Assembly (NCBI RefSeq): GCF_001625215.2
Contig: NC_030381.2
Span: forward strand, 35,090,689 to 35,154,688
Length of the DNA stretch: 64,000 bases
Direction of reading: 5' to 3'
DNA from: Daucus carota subsp. sativus
Taxonomy: Eukaryota; Streptophyta; Magnoliopsida; Apiales; Apiaceae
Shown here piece by piece: positions 11,035 through 22,952 of the stretch. The position numbers and the translations under genes are program-made. The notes beneath the pieces were generated by a model. It saw nothing but the letters and a program-made list of their open reading frames with translations, was not told the origin of the DNA and did not search any database. How positions within the stretch are numbered: the stretch's first letter is position 1; every line of letters starts with the position of its first letter.

Positions 11035-11460
11035 TCAATTTCCCCAATTGTTCACATGTCGCCACACAAGAGTACGAGTTTTAGGATCTAGCATCTTGAA
11101 GTAGAAACCATCAGCTCTAACTTCGTAAGAATATATATCAGTTTCACCCATAGAGCCCCAGATTTTGCTATCGAAAACATGAAACGCTGCATATTTTCCA
11201 TCCCACCAGAAATTACACCAAAATAGTGTACTTGCCCAAAAATTCACATTAAAACTCCATTTATAAACTTGATTTAAACCCAGGGTATGGAACCCTAAAT
11301 CATTATCCTTCGATTTGCAATGAAGGCGCAAGGAAGGTTCGCTACTCGGAAGACGATCTGTAATTTCCATATTGATTTCCTTCCTCGACATGCATGTTGT
11401 AAGAAGAAGAAAACTTGTTAGAATGTTCATGAACAAATAAATTGAGGAGTTTGGTGACAT
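11035..11460 (-). CDS. Plant self-incompatibility S1 homolog (SPH), secreted, 141 aa
   Basis: Single-exon gene on the minus strand. From the ATG at 11460 the protein starts MSPNSSIYLFMNILTSFLLL, a likely signal peptide (cleavage near residue 24-26). The frame is open to an upstream ATG at 11493, but that start would put charged residues before the signal. The mature part has S1-family hallmarks: ITDRLPSSEPSLRLHCKSKD, then DLGFHTLG, YKWSFNVNFW, TLFWCNFWWDGKYAAFHVFD and ADGFYF near the C-terminus. In poppy, S proteins are the female self-incompatibility ligand. In other plants this large family is secreted and mostly uncharacterised. Only two cysteines remain in the mature chain (LHC, FWC), whereas family members usually keep four. 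No intron and no paralog are visible nearby. Confidence 0.85.
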   Translation of the reverse strand: MSPNSSIYLFMNILTSFLLLTTCMSRKEINMEITDRLPSSEPSLRLHCKSKDNDLGFHTLGLNQVYKWSFNVNFWASTLFWCNFWWDGKYAAFHVFDSKIWGSMGETDIYSYEVRADGFYFKMLDPKTRTLVWRHVNNWGN

Positions 11461-11945
11461 GACTTCTCTTGTTTTATCAAGAACTTGTTCCAAAGTAATA
11501 TACTAAAATGATTGATTATATTATTGTGTTTCTGATAATGTATCTCTAACCTTTATCTGAAAATCTTACTTGTGGTCTCATGAAATTAAATGCATCTTAT
11601 AAGATTTAGCTAGATATCAGCAGATATGTTGAAGATATGTACAGAGATTTAGCTAGATATCAACAGATATTAAATCCACCGTTCTTTTCTGCATTGACAT
11701 ATCCAGAACACACTTGCATTTTATCTACTCAAAAGCACTCATGCATGCTTTATTTGTATATTATAGTTTGCAAGTGTGTTTGTAAATGCATTGAACCGCA
11801 AGTGGCACCAAACGAGCCCCGGATGGGTTCATTAGTGGGTTATGGTCGGGGTGTTCATTTGTCCAAAGACATGGTCGAACCGGATTTTTTGTGTGTATAA
11901 AAGTCCAAACCTGAACGGAGGGAAGGTATTTAAGCCTTCATAATA

Positions 11946-12201
11946 CTCCCTCCGTTTCAATTTGTATGCCCACTTTTGAAAAAAGAAATTTTTTCAAATT
12001 AATTGTTCATTTCAACTTTCAATGTAAAATCATATTTCCAAAGTCAATTCTACTCCACATATCTCTTATTTATATTTCCCAGATCAACCTCATCATCATG
12101 CTACATATTATGGTCATTTAATGCAATTAATTTATAAACAATCATTTTTTTTAATCTGTGTGATTTTTTGAAAGTGGACATGTAATTTGAAACGGAGGGA
12201 G
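11946..12201. mobile_element. Stowaway-like MITE (256 bp)
   Basis: Left end CTCCCTCCGTTTCAATTTGT and right end AATTTGAAACGGAGGGAG form terminal inverted repeats, flanked by TA on both sides (11944-11945 and 12202-12203). No coding capacity. Confidence 0.85.
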
Positions 12202-12357
12202 TATGATGTCTTGTGGTATTAATTAAGATGCACATGGTTTTGATGGTTAATCACCTTTAACCATCAACTCAACATCACCAAACACCTCCTTACACTTCAT
12301 GAAATTCTCCCAATGATTCTCACCATCTTCTGATTGAACTCACCGTCTAAACCCCTA

Positions 12358-12686
12358 GGCTGTGTTCACTTGGAGTGAATGGAATGGAGGGAGAATGGAA
12401 TGAATTTTGTACTCTAAAATGGTGTTTATCAAAGAAAATGTATATAATTTTCATTCCTTCAATCATTCCAACCTTACTATTTCAACTATAACTCTAACCC
12501 ACATGTTTTGGAAGGAATGCTCATTCCATTTCAACATCATGTTTCTTCACAATCTTTCTCACAAAAAAATTAACTACATTCATATATTGTCACCATTATC
12601 TCATACTTTCTTCTTTCTCCTTAAAAATTCTATATAATTTTTCATTCCATTCTCCCCTCATTCCATTACATGAAGTGAACACAACC
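12358..12686. mobile_element. Tourist/PIF-Harbinger-like MITE (329 bp)
   Basis: Left terminus GGCTGTGTTCACTTGGAGTG and right terminus CATGAAGTGAACACAACC are inverted repeats. CTA is present directly outside both ends (12355-12357 and 12687-12689), a 3-bp target duplication. Subterminal GGAATG/CATTCC motifs recur on both arms. A related element sits at 62940-63206. Confidence 0.72.
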
Positions 12687-12689
12687 CTA

Positions 12690-14317
12690 ATCTTCTACTT
12701 CACGCCCAAGTACTGGTGCCTCATGTTCTGAATCTTAATCGACACATCACACGAAGACCATCTGAAAGGGAACTTAATCGGGTCAATGAGATGATGACCA
12801 GAGTTGACGTGATCGGCAATTGGCTATATTACCCCTCTTTTAAAAAAATGTGTAAAATTCATTTTACCCCTCTTCCTGCCGCTGGCCCGCTAGTGATGTC
12901 TAACGCGACTTTTTTTAAAAAGCGGCAAAAATTTTAGCCACAATCTGATAACATGGTCAATTTTGTGATTTAGCCTAAAATTTAGGCATAACTCTGAAAT
13001 TTACTCATTAATAAATTAAAATAACAAAATATAAGCAACTTTAGATAGCATTCCAAATATGACCGCTAAAGATCATCTATAGTCCACACAATTTACTATT
13101 CGTGACATTTAACTTGAAATTTTTCATATTCAAAAAGTGTAACCTGGATATTATTATTAATTCTTGGTTTTAGATTATTTGTTTGTCATTAAAATATTTA
13201 TCTCAACCATTATATTTGGATGAATCCATCTGTATTTGGATAAATTGTGGGGGTAAATATATATATAAATACTTATCGAGTATAATATTTTTTTTTAATC
13301 CTTAATAGGATTTTTCAATTTTTGTGTATATATGTTATTTGATCAACATGTTGGTCTATATGGATTGGAGAAATAATCCAAATATTTAGACATTTACATT
13401 ATTACTATATTTTAATTCATATGTAACTGATGAATATCCTATCTTTTATGAACAAGATCTAAACACAGCCATTCAAAATTGTGTAAATTTAACAATTATT
13501 AATTTTAAGAATTGAATATATGAATTGACAGTCGAGGTAACAGGAGAATACATGATTAAGGTGCGCACTTTTGAAAAATTATGTGTGGAATGCTTTTTAT
13601 TATTATACTTTATGATATATTTATATACGTCAAAATCATGATACTTTAAATTTTTTATCACTAATAGCTTATACCCAAAATTTTATTTTCAGGAAACATG
13701 CTATTTTTAAATTCCTAGTCATATATTTGTAAGTACCTATATCTTAGTCTGAAGATGTGTTTTCTAACAATAATCCCATGTTTGCATTATCAGCATTAAG
13801 AAAAATAGCATTGTAACTCGATTGAACTCCATCACAAACAATATGCATTGTTATTTATAGTATTGTTGGTTGGCTTCTGTGGTCGTAGAGGTTTTGGGCT
13901 GCTAGGCCGCCATCTTTCCTCTCTTTGCTCTTCTTAAGTTGATTAAGCAACACTAAATTTGTTTGCAAAGGAGTGAAAGTCCAAAACCCGTTCTTCCATT
14001 TTATACGCCATCAACTGTAAGAAAAAATATATAAGGATGTTCTCGCATCATTTCAAAATTGTATATATCATATATAGACATAATCACGTATAAATAAAAC
14101 ATGATTCAAAATTATAAATTAAAAAAAAAAAAGCTTTCATAAAAAACCTTGATGTATCATGAACATTCCCTTTTTTATCAACGGAAAATTCTTCCCTTCG
14201 CTGCAAATGTTTTTGGGATTATACAATCACAAATCAGGAAATTTTATCATTTGGGTTTATACAATCACAAAGCAGAAAATTTTATCAAATTATTAGCAGT
14301 ATTGAAAAACTTTCTTT

Positions 14318-14351
<34 letters not shown>

Positions 14352-14703
14352 ATCTTATGTATATATAATCTTCCAAGGTGTGATCATACTATATATTTAT
14401 CATTGGCAGAATTCTCATTGTTACACGTGCATAGACTGTAATTTTGTTTCAAGATCTTCATTTATCACAGGACGTTGTAAATTACTTGCTTGGATCTATA
14501 TCGCGACGCGTTGATCTGCGGATTCAAGAGAAAAAACAATCAATTTCTTAGAATTAACTCTTGAAAGAAAATATTAACAAATACAGATAATCACAAGACT
14601 TGTATCTCAATTTGTATATGCAAATATTTTATCTTCACATTTTTTGTTGATTCGTTATAACTTCTAGTGAACACTCAAGTTTGTATAGAAAACACGATTT
14701 TTC
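12690..14703. other. AT-rich spacer with microsatellite
   Basis: No gene recognised. A (CA)10 run at 14318-14337 passes into (TA)n up to 14351. Confidence 0.5.
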
Positions 14704-15192
14704 ATTTCTCTAATTTTATATTCTTTATATAGCCGCGTCAAGGATGATATTAGAAGATCTTAGACGTTGAAGTTTGATTTGTTTGAATGGACAAAATTAA
14801 AACCGCCTATTCAGCCCACAAGTTTTTTCATCCACCGTTTTTACAGTGCCCCGAGTTTTTAATTTTAATAATAAAATATCTCTCTTTTTATTGTAAATTT
14901 TAGATTTTTACTATAATCAATAATATATGACTTTATTGTCTTTGCACAGACTGAATTTGATTTGCTTGTATTGTAAACTTTAAATTTTACATTTCCCTAA
15001 TCTTATGTTCTTTGTATAGCCGCCTCAAGGATGATATTAGAAGATCTTGGACGTTGAAGTTTGATTTGTTTGAATGGACAAGATTAAAACCGCCTATTTT
15101 GCCCATAGGTTTTTTCATCCACAATTTTTACGCTGCCTCTGGTTTTTAATTTTAATAATAAAATATCTCTCTTTTTATTGTAAATTTTAGAT
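14704..15192. repeat. 202-bp direct repeat pair
   Basis: Copy 1 is about 14704-14905 and copy 2 about 14991-15192. Every shared landmark (AGCCGC, GATATTAGAAGATCTT, TTGTAAATTTTAGAT) is offset by exactly 287 bp, so there is no net indel. Divergence is roughly one base in ten. Directly after copy 2 lies TGATATCAGAGC, which resembles a retrotransposon primer-binding site, so these could be remnants of a duplicated LTR-like unit. Confidence 0.7.
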
Positions 15193-15803
15193 AGGTCACT
15201 TAACATGATATCAGAGCTCAAACTTGTGAAGATTTTGGCTCATTTGTTAATAACTGAATGAGAGATTTGGTGGGCTCGTTCAGAACAAGTTTTGTTAAGA
15301 CTGTTTGATGATATTGTGTTTGGACCTGACGATAGCAAAAATCTTCAAAAAAACTGCTGGATGATACAACCTAGCATTTCTTGCTCCTGTCGTCCAGATT
15401 ACTTATGCGATTACTCATGTGCTTGATCACGTACTTTTTAAAATGTGGCTAAAAGTATTATAAGTAATTTCCCCTTGATATGTTAGATACCTATATTAAT
15501 CAAAATATTTTATTTACATATAAATCTAACAATAAAAAAATGTAATACATTTAATTAAATAGAAAAAATAGTGGTGCAAAAATTACAAGTGAAGCTACAT
15601 AATTATTATAATTTATAATTTTTATACTATAATTTCAAGATTATAATTGGTAATATGTAACAAATCAATAATATAAATGTAGAAAAATATTCTGTTCTAA
15701 TATTACTCATAATAGAATATATTGGTAATTATTTATCATCCAGTTAAATCAAAACAAGTTCTTAACAAACAATTATCATTCATCCAAGAATTAAGAAACT
15801 AAT

Positions 15804-15873
15804 CATCCAGAAGTCTCAACGATCCAGATATTGTTGTTCATCCAGAAGTCTCAACGATCCAGATATTGTCGTT
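15804..15873. repeat. 35-bp perfect-like tandem repeat, two units
   Basis: The unit CATCCAGAAGTCTCAACGAT plus CCAGATATTGT(T/C)GTT is present twice head to tail with a single difference. It lies in AT-rich spacer with no gene. Confidence 0.65.
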
Positions 15874-15879
15874 GAGATT

Positions 15880-16900
15880 TAACAAATGGCTCCTAAGTTA
15901 TTTTTATATATCTAGGAACTGAGGTAGGCATGAATTGTAAATCAAAATGCATGTGTAAAAGGTCTGAGGAGACTGAGTGCTAGGTCTTGCAAACTTCTTA
16001 CCTACACCTTCCCCAATAGTAAAATCGAAAAAGAATGTTATCCAAGCACATTTCAAGTAATTGGAGTATAACCAGACCGGTTGACCAAGAAATATCTAAC
16101 CATTCAATATTTACTGAAGTGGATAGACTACCGGTCCTGCCTTTAAGAAAAGATATCAGGAAGCTTGCTCTCAGTCTGTGACGTTAGGTAGTCTTTCAAT
16201 TTTAAAAAATTAAACAAGAAACTGTCAATTAACACATATTTAATCGACCTTCAAAAAATTCTGGAATATTTTACTTTGGCGCTTTTGCATCTCAAAAGAT
16301 CCCTGAATACTCTTTTACATGGTTCCCTCCTTGCTGTCCCTTCTGCCATCAGCCATACTGTCCCTGTCACTGCCGTCTGGTGAATTTTCTTAATAACAAG
16401 AGGTTGATCCGAATATCGGTTCACAAACATATGAGTTCTTGATTGTTTTGATTGATCTTATCGACAGGATTAATCCCATCATTTATTATTGTAAAATTGC
16501 TTGTGTCTGATTTACTTTTCTACACTCTACTCCTGTTATAATTGTAAAACAGTAAGCTGAAATATCCGGTAAAAATTTAAAACTGACATTGGTAGCTATT
16601 TACACGTATTCACCCCCCCCTACGTGTTATTTCAATTATAACAGCCCTTATGAGAGGCTTTGAAAAAGATTTCTGTGCATGTAATCTGATACTTAAACAC
16701 AAAATCAAAATCGAAAGATGTTATTGCTTCTATACCTTCTATCTCATGGCCTGTTTTTATTCACAATACATATTGCTGCCAGGCAGCATGCTCACTTGTT
16801 CTACATATTTGCATAATCAAAGACTAGTACATCACTTAACATCAGGACGTTTTACGTACACACGGAGCATAACAACATCACGAACAAATTTATGCCAACA
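15880..16900. other. Spacer 3' of the CASP-like gene
   Basis: No gene recognised. It contains a poly-C tract (16613-16620) and the probable 3' flank of the CASP-like gene ending at 16924. Confidence 0.4.
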
Positions 16901-16923
16901 TAAGAACTTAATTTTTTGATTAT

Positions 16924-18096
16924 TTACTTGAGGCTTTTCTTGATAAGGGCAAAAACAGAGAGGAGGATTAGCAGAACAAGCACAAAAGCCGCGACCATGG
17001 CCACTCCAACTGAGCTAGCTACGTGTGCACAGTACGTATCGTAGATAGTGCAGATCTTGACCCAGCCTGAGTGAGAGTTTCCTTTCAATCCTACATAAGC
17101 AACTGCACCGGCTGCCCCTGCTGCTGAAGCAATAATCCCCAACAACAGCTGCCAAAAATTTTATTACTTCAGTTGCCGAATTCATGAGTTACAAATAATT
17201 GCATAAAAAAATTTATCACACTTGATAAGAATGCTCACCACGTCCAAGAGCACAAAGTGGGATACCAAGAATTTCCAGTTACCGGGCTTCGAAAGAGCTG
17301 AGATGCTGAACAGGGTACTTATGATGCTGTACAGGCCTGCCACCGAAAGTGCTGCTACGAAGTATCTGCAAACACAACAACAGTCAGCATTCGTAGGGAC
17401 GGAGCTACGATTTTAGCCTAACGGGGGCAAAACAATTCTTTCGACAAAACAACTTTGTTGCCACAAGTAGGATTCGAACTTATGCCCAAGTCCAGCTCCA
17501 CAATCATGGGGTAAAACAAATTTTCTATTAAAATATAGGAGAATATGCATATATTATGAAGGTAAGTGGGGTCAAGTACCCCTACTACTCCCGTATGCCT
17601 CGGTGCCTGATTACATTCATATTTATTATTTTTGTCATTGATAATTTCAAATCTCTTCATACAAAAAAATCTAAAATATCAAACTAGATTTTAAAATTTT
17701 CATTCAAAATAATCGAAAAAGATTCAAGTGTAGTGCATGTAAGGAAGTTCTGTACCATGCATGCTTGAAAGATCACCAGATCATACTAAATTGTTAGTAA
17801 AAAAAAATCACGATTAGTACTCGAAAAGATGGCAGGACTTACACGAGAGCTGGGGAATCAGTCCATCTAGCAGAATTGAGTCTCCGAAAAGGCGGTACGG
17901 GGACCGGAACCCACTCTGTCTGCTTACTAGTCACCATGACCACAACAGCTGTGAGTGTTGTTACAAACAACAGAACTCTAAGAACAACTTCAACCACTGT
18001 CAAGGAGCTTCTTGGCGGCACTTCTGGCGCCGCAGCTCCTTTCTCAGGTGCTGGTGCTGCAACATTTTCTACATCAGGCTTATCGGTAGAAGCCAT
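16924..18096 (-). CDS. CASP-like protein, 1D type, copy A (201 aa)
   Basis: Three exons on the minus strand: 17843-18096, 17239-17365 and 16924-17148, joined in phases 2 and 0, giving 201 residues. CASP-like proteins are four-span plasma-membrane proteins (CASP/MARVEL-related fold) related to the scaffolds that form the Casparian strip. Family marks are present: Arg40 in TM1 ([20 protein letters not shown]), a first extracellular loop ending [16 protein letters not shown], Asp126 at the TM3 start ([20 protein letters not shown]), the GLKGN motif, and two cysteines in loop 2 ([13 protein letters not shown]). The Pro/Ala-rich cytosolic N-terminus and MVTSKQTE after TM1 match CASPL1D rather than the CASP1-5 group. 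A TATA-like box precedes it. It is a paralog of the genes at 23.0-23.8 and 28.9-33.2 kb. The function of this subgroup is not settled. Confidence 0.92.
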
Positions 18097-18176
18097 GAGT
18101 TGTAAGATTTCACTTGGTAGCTCTGTAGAAATGTTAAGCTAGCTCCCCTGGTAATAATCTGAGTACTATGGTGGTG

Positions 18177-18186
18177 AATTTATAGG
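18177..18186 (-). promoter_or_regulatory. TATA-like box of CASPL1D copy A
   Basis: CCTATAAATT on the minus strand, about 80 bp upstream of the ATG at 18096, at a position suited to a short 5' leader. Confidence 0.55.
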
Positions 18187-18189
18187 AAA

Positions 18190-20500
18190 ACATAGAGATA
18201 ATTATTAATAATATTGATATCTAGTGGCTATTATATAATATGCCTGCACGGTGTTGGTTGCAATAGCTTTACCAACACGTCAATCGATCTGATCTAATCA
18301 TTATCAGAAAATGATTAAGAGAAGAAAAGAAATTCAGAACCTGTCAGATTATCAACGAGTAATTTTAAATATAATTTGACTAGTATTTTTAAAACGTACG
18401 CACTGAATTGATCATGCATGCCGATAGCAGAGTTTGTAACAGTAACATATATTATGGACTTCAGTGCTTGTAATGAAAATAACCATGTTTGAAGTATTAT
18501 TATGATTTATGCCTATTTATGTATAACCGTGACATATATGTTTTGCAGTGCCATGCATTCGATAACAGGTAAATTTGTTTATGATCCTCACAGTTTTTAG
18601 TATATAGACCTTGCCAACTTCAAATAACAATTTGTTTTTAAGAATTTATCTAAATATTCGAATTTTTTTGCTAATACTTTGAATCTGGAATGGACTTATT
18701 ATTTTTTTATTATTTTTTTGAAAAAATTATAATTCAATAATGAAAAATCATACGATATCTATACCTATAATCGAGAACAAACGCATAATCATAATAATCA
18801 TAATGTTGTTGAATCCTTCCTTCTTGATAGACAATCAAACGATTTTTGAAGAGATGTACATGATGTAATCCTCTAGCTGTTATTTTGAGCAATCGATCAT
18901 ATATACATGTATCACTATAGAAACCCTTATTACTGAATTAATACCACGAAACTCTCGCATATCTGTAATCCTGAAAATAATAAAACAATGAAAATATCAA
19001 AACAAAAACCAAACTCTCACGAAGAGAGATTAAACAAAACTCAAATAAATTTGCATAATAAAATTAGAAATAAATAAAACATTATATATTAAAATATAAT
19101 TGATAAAAAATAACCATGAAAAATGCATGTGATTCACCAAATGTAGGAGTAATTAGATAGATATGGAATTATATAAGGATGATATGCGATATAAATTATA
19201 TGTATAACTTTTAGAGATATCATACTTTTGGGTTTTAAATGATCACTTTACTCATAACTTTTTCAATTTTTTTTTTAATCTCTATACTAATAACTTCTTA
19301 TTTATGTCAATTTCTATATGTTAGTCTCTCTGTATAAGTTGTTTAGTTACTTTTGACATTTGCTTCTTATAATATAGTTTTATAATATTTTTTTAAATTT
19401 TCTTCTCAAATAAAAATTTGACGTTGAAACTTGTATTCAAAAAAAATTAGAAACGTTATAAAATTATACATTAAAATGTCTCAAAATACATACGAACAGT
19501 GAACAATCAGTTGGGATGGAGGGAGAGTATGTTCTGCTGCATGACAGTGCCAACTGAAAATCTTAATTTGGAGATCTATTAATATCGAATATTGTTTTTG
19601 CGATTAAGTAGAGGCAGCTAATTTAGACTAAAATCTCATATGAATTGATATTTTTCCTATTTTTTATTTTTAGTTAGTGACAATAATTTCATTTCAGTCC
19701 CAATTTTGTTTAATTTTATCAGCAATCTTTTAGATTCTTAGTAATTCCGTGCTGAATTCAAACCCCGATCGTACAAAGTCTTAAGTTGTACGTAAATTCA
19801 AACATTATAGTACTTTATTTTGAGTCATCTGTTTTTAGATAATTTATTTTAAGTCAACTTTCGATCGATATCTCACAACTATTATATGCGATGTAAGTTT
19901 ACTTATTTTGTAATTTTAAATACTCTAGAGTAGAAAAATTACCAAGTCAAATCGAATATTAGTTGATTAAGTTTTACGTTCAATATCAGCTGCAACAATA
20001 TATGATAAAAATGTACGAAAGTCTTCAAAAATTTTTGAGCAATTAAAAATAGTAGTTACACAAGCCGATACGAAACGTTGATAACGATAGTATACACCAA
20101 CAGCAACGTAATGAACTATCGGATGTTGATTATCCATTTATCGGTTCCAAGTCCACGTTAATTTTAATTCATTTCAGATTTTTCCTCGATCCCATGTATT
20201 TATTTACTTGGACAATAATTTGTTTATATTGTTTGACGTGTAGGAGAACTGCTCCAAGATAAAAATATAAACGGGTGACCCAGCAATTCATAATAAATAA
20301 TATGATTAAACAATTACAACCTTAGTTTTGTAAGGAACAAACTTAATTACGTTTTCTCAACAAGAGGGTTATGGATGACCAAATGAGATGTTTGGCTCGT
20401 CAATTCCGGCAACATGTTAGGTGTTTTTGTTCACACTCAAACTCAAACATCATATATAAGTTTTGTTAAAATTTGATGAAAATTCTGAAATATGTATCAC
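18190..20500. other. AT-rich spacer
   Basis: No gene recognised. The stretch ending GGGATGGAGGGAGAGTA near 19528 looks like the right half of a degraded Stowaway-like element of the 35.5/60.5-kb family (shared CAAATAAAAATTTGACGTT-like interior). Confidence 0.4.
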
Positions 20501-20510
20501 AAAATCTTAA

Positions 20511-21414
20511 GAGTCAGGATCCTCTGTCCCCTTATCTGTATCCCCTAATATGTCCTGTTTATTTTATTGGTCAGTTCTTAACACGTCATCTATAAATTTT
20601 CCTTTATCCTTTCGTCTCTATTCTTTCTTCGATAGTTTCATCAGAATTTAAAGTCTGTTTATTTTTTTCAAATTTATATAACATATGTCTTAATTATAAA
20701 ATATTCTTTTCATATAGTATATAATCAACTAAAAATATTTTTAATATGATATCATATAGTATATTCTATTTTATATTTTCTATATTAAATAGTTAAATAA
20801 AATTTTTAAAATAAATTTTTAATATGGTTAAATTAAAAAGCAAAAAAAAAACTTTTATAACTAAGATTATATTAAAATATAGAAATATTTTTTATTTAAT
20901 ATTTAATCTACTAAAATTAAATTTTTGTATAATGACTTTTTTCCTAAAAAGCAAATATATTGATATATTGATATATCAAGAAATTCACCAGTACATTTGA
21001 GAGAGCAATTATTACTAAATTTTTTGATAAAAAAAATGTACATACTGAAGTTAACATATTACGTAAAAAAAATTAGTGAGAAAATATAAAATTGACTTTT
21101 ATAATATAAAATATTAAAAATATGTTTTCAAAAATTTCTTTAACTATTTAATATAAAAAATCCAAAATAAAATATATACTATATGATATCATATGAAAAA
21201 TATTTTTAGTTAATTATGTACTATGAAAAGAATATTTAATAATTAAAACATATGTTGTATAAATTTAAAAAAATTAACAGATTTTAAACTCTCATGAAAA
21301 AAGAATAGAGACCAAAGAATATAGGAGAAATCATATGCCACGTGTTAAGAACTAACCAATAGAAGAAAGAGGACATAGTAGGAGATACAATTAAGGGGAC
21401 AGAGATCCGGACTC
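20511..21414. mobile_element. Mutator-like foldback MITE (904 bp) with perfect 9-bp TSD
   Basis: AAATCTTAA occurs exactly at 20502-20510 and 21415-21423. Between them the element starts GAGTCAGGATCCTCTGTCCC and ends in the inverted GGGGACAGAGATCCGGACTC. The complementarity runs deep (ATTGGTCAGTTCTTAACACG against CGTGTTAAGAACTAACCAAT, then ATATGATATCATATAG and flanking blocks), so almost the whole element can fold into one hairpin. A 9-bp duplication and long terminal inverted repeats are typical of Mutator-like elements. No transposase is present, so it is non-autonomous. Confidence 0.85.
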
Positions 21415-21602
21415 AAATCTTAAATAAACTCCGAGAGTTGGGCCATCACATATATGTCATTAATCTATGCGGATTAGTGGGAGAAAGTCTTCCCCGCAAA
21501 ATATACTGTTACTCTGAAATGTTCCATGAATCTCAATGATTATATACGTGGACCTTTATTCATATAGTTAAAGAATATATAATACACAGGAAAAATGCAT
21601 TA

Positions 21603-22110
21603 TGTGTGCGTTTGGGAACGGAACTTCTGGGCTTAAAAGCCCAGAAGCCCACTTCCTCACTTTTGTCATGCGTTTGGCAAGCGATCTGAGGCCTTTAAAA
21701 AAAGTAAAAGAAATTGATAAAAGAAGCTATGAATTGGAGCTTTTTTGGAGACTCAACTTAAACTTCTTTCGCCTGTCCTTTCCTTCTCTTCATCTACTAT
21801 TGTTTTTGTTTAATTTTTATAAGGATTTTTTAATTTAAAATTTTGTCTTCAATTTTATAATAATATAAATATTACTATAATCTAATATTTTCATCAACTT
21901 TTTCAATTTATTTCGTAAATATTAAATAATTATATTACAAAATTACGAAAATATACCAACTTATAATTTAAGCTATCCAAACACTTAAAAACTTATAAGT
22001 CCCAATATCCAAACACTTATGATAGCTTATAAGTTCAAATCAACTTCTCACTTTTAATTCACTTCTTTACTTAAGTAATAAGTCACTTTTTTAAGTTCAG
22101 CCAAACGGCC
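21603..22110. mobile_element. Probable Harbinger/hAT-type MITE, ends partly decayed
   Basis: The right end, reading inward on the minus strand, is GGGGCCGTTTGGCTGAAC. The left end GTGCGTTTGGGAACGGAA is only partly matching. The interior has repeated TTATAAGT and AAACACTT blocks in both orientations. No convincing target duplication was found. The 78-codon ORF at the left end is a by-product. Confidence 0.45.
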
Positions 22111-22119
22111 CCTATATAT

Positions 22120-22950
22120 ACTCCTCATTTCATTAAGATTTCAGGATGTTCTAAAATAAACATTTCTTACGCCGGCTATTCTCTATATTATTTTTGAAAG
22201 TAAAGTGTTTACTTTCCTTTTTCATCCGATGATATTCATCTTTTAATTTTTAGTGACGCCATTTCTCACCTGCTAATTTAAATATATTAAAATTTTAATT
22301 TTAATAATGAGTAAACATCAAATTTGTGGACAAAATTTACACCGATTTTCAAAATGTTGGCCAGACTTTCAAATTCTCAGAAAGATAACCAAATTTTGGC
22401 TCCATTTTTTAAAAATATGGCTGCCGTTAAATGTCACTAACAGAGTAACAGAGGGGTAAAAATGAGTTTCAAATTCCCAGCAAGGTGGCCAAACTTTGAC
22501 TCTGTTTTTAAAAGTGTGGCTCCTATTAGTAACATTTAAAATGAGTAAACTCTGAAATTTTGCTCTTCTAATAATAGAATATAAAAGTAAGAATATTGTT
22601 GGAGGTCAAATACAAGACAACATAAATTATTAAACTACAATATTTTATTTTATTTATAAGTGATGCATGCATTAAGAAGTATTGAATTTGCTTTTGGGAG
22701 AGAGATTAAGCCCAAAATATGAACCAAATTTATAGTGAATAGATAATTTAAATAACCCTTTGAGCTGAAATAATGCACAACAAATCAAGATAAAGAGTAG
22801 GTACACTTGCAAGTGTTTATTATTTATTCACTAAATTAAGGACATGTTTTACACGTAAAACTTCATTTGTTTCTGCAATTATTTTCTTATGGAAATGTGC
22901 AGCAAGATGAAGGATAAACAAAACATAAGAAACTACTTGCGATTTATACA
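22120..22950. other. Spacer with repeated ATGAGTAAAC blocks
   Basis: Between 22309 and 22560 similar clauses recur (AATGAGTAAAC at both edges, GGCCAGACTTTCAAATT/GGCCAAACTTTGACTC, TTTTTAAAAATATGGCT/TTTTTAAAAGTGTGGCT), indicating a small internally duplicated repeat. No gene is seen. Confidence 0.4.
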
Positions 22951-22952
22951 TA

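Noticed and set aside
15204-15216. TGATATCAGAGC as an LTR retrotransposon primer-binding site
   Set aside because: No matching LTR pair with TG...CA ends or gag/pol text nearby, so an element cannot be called.
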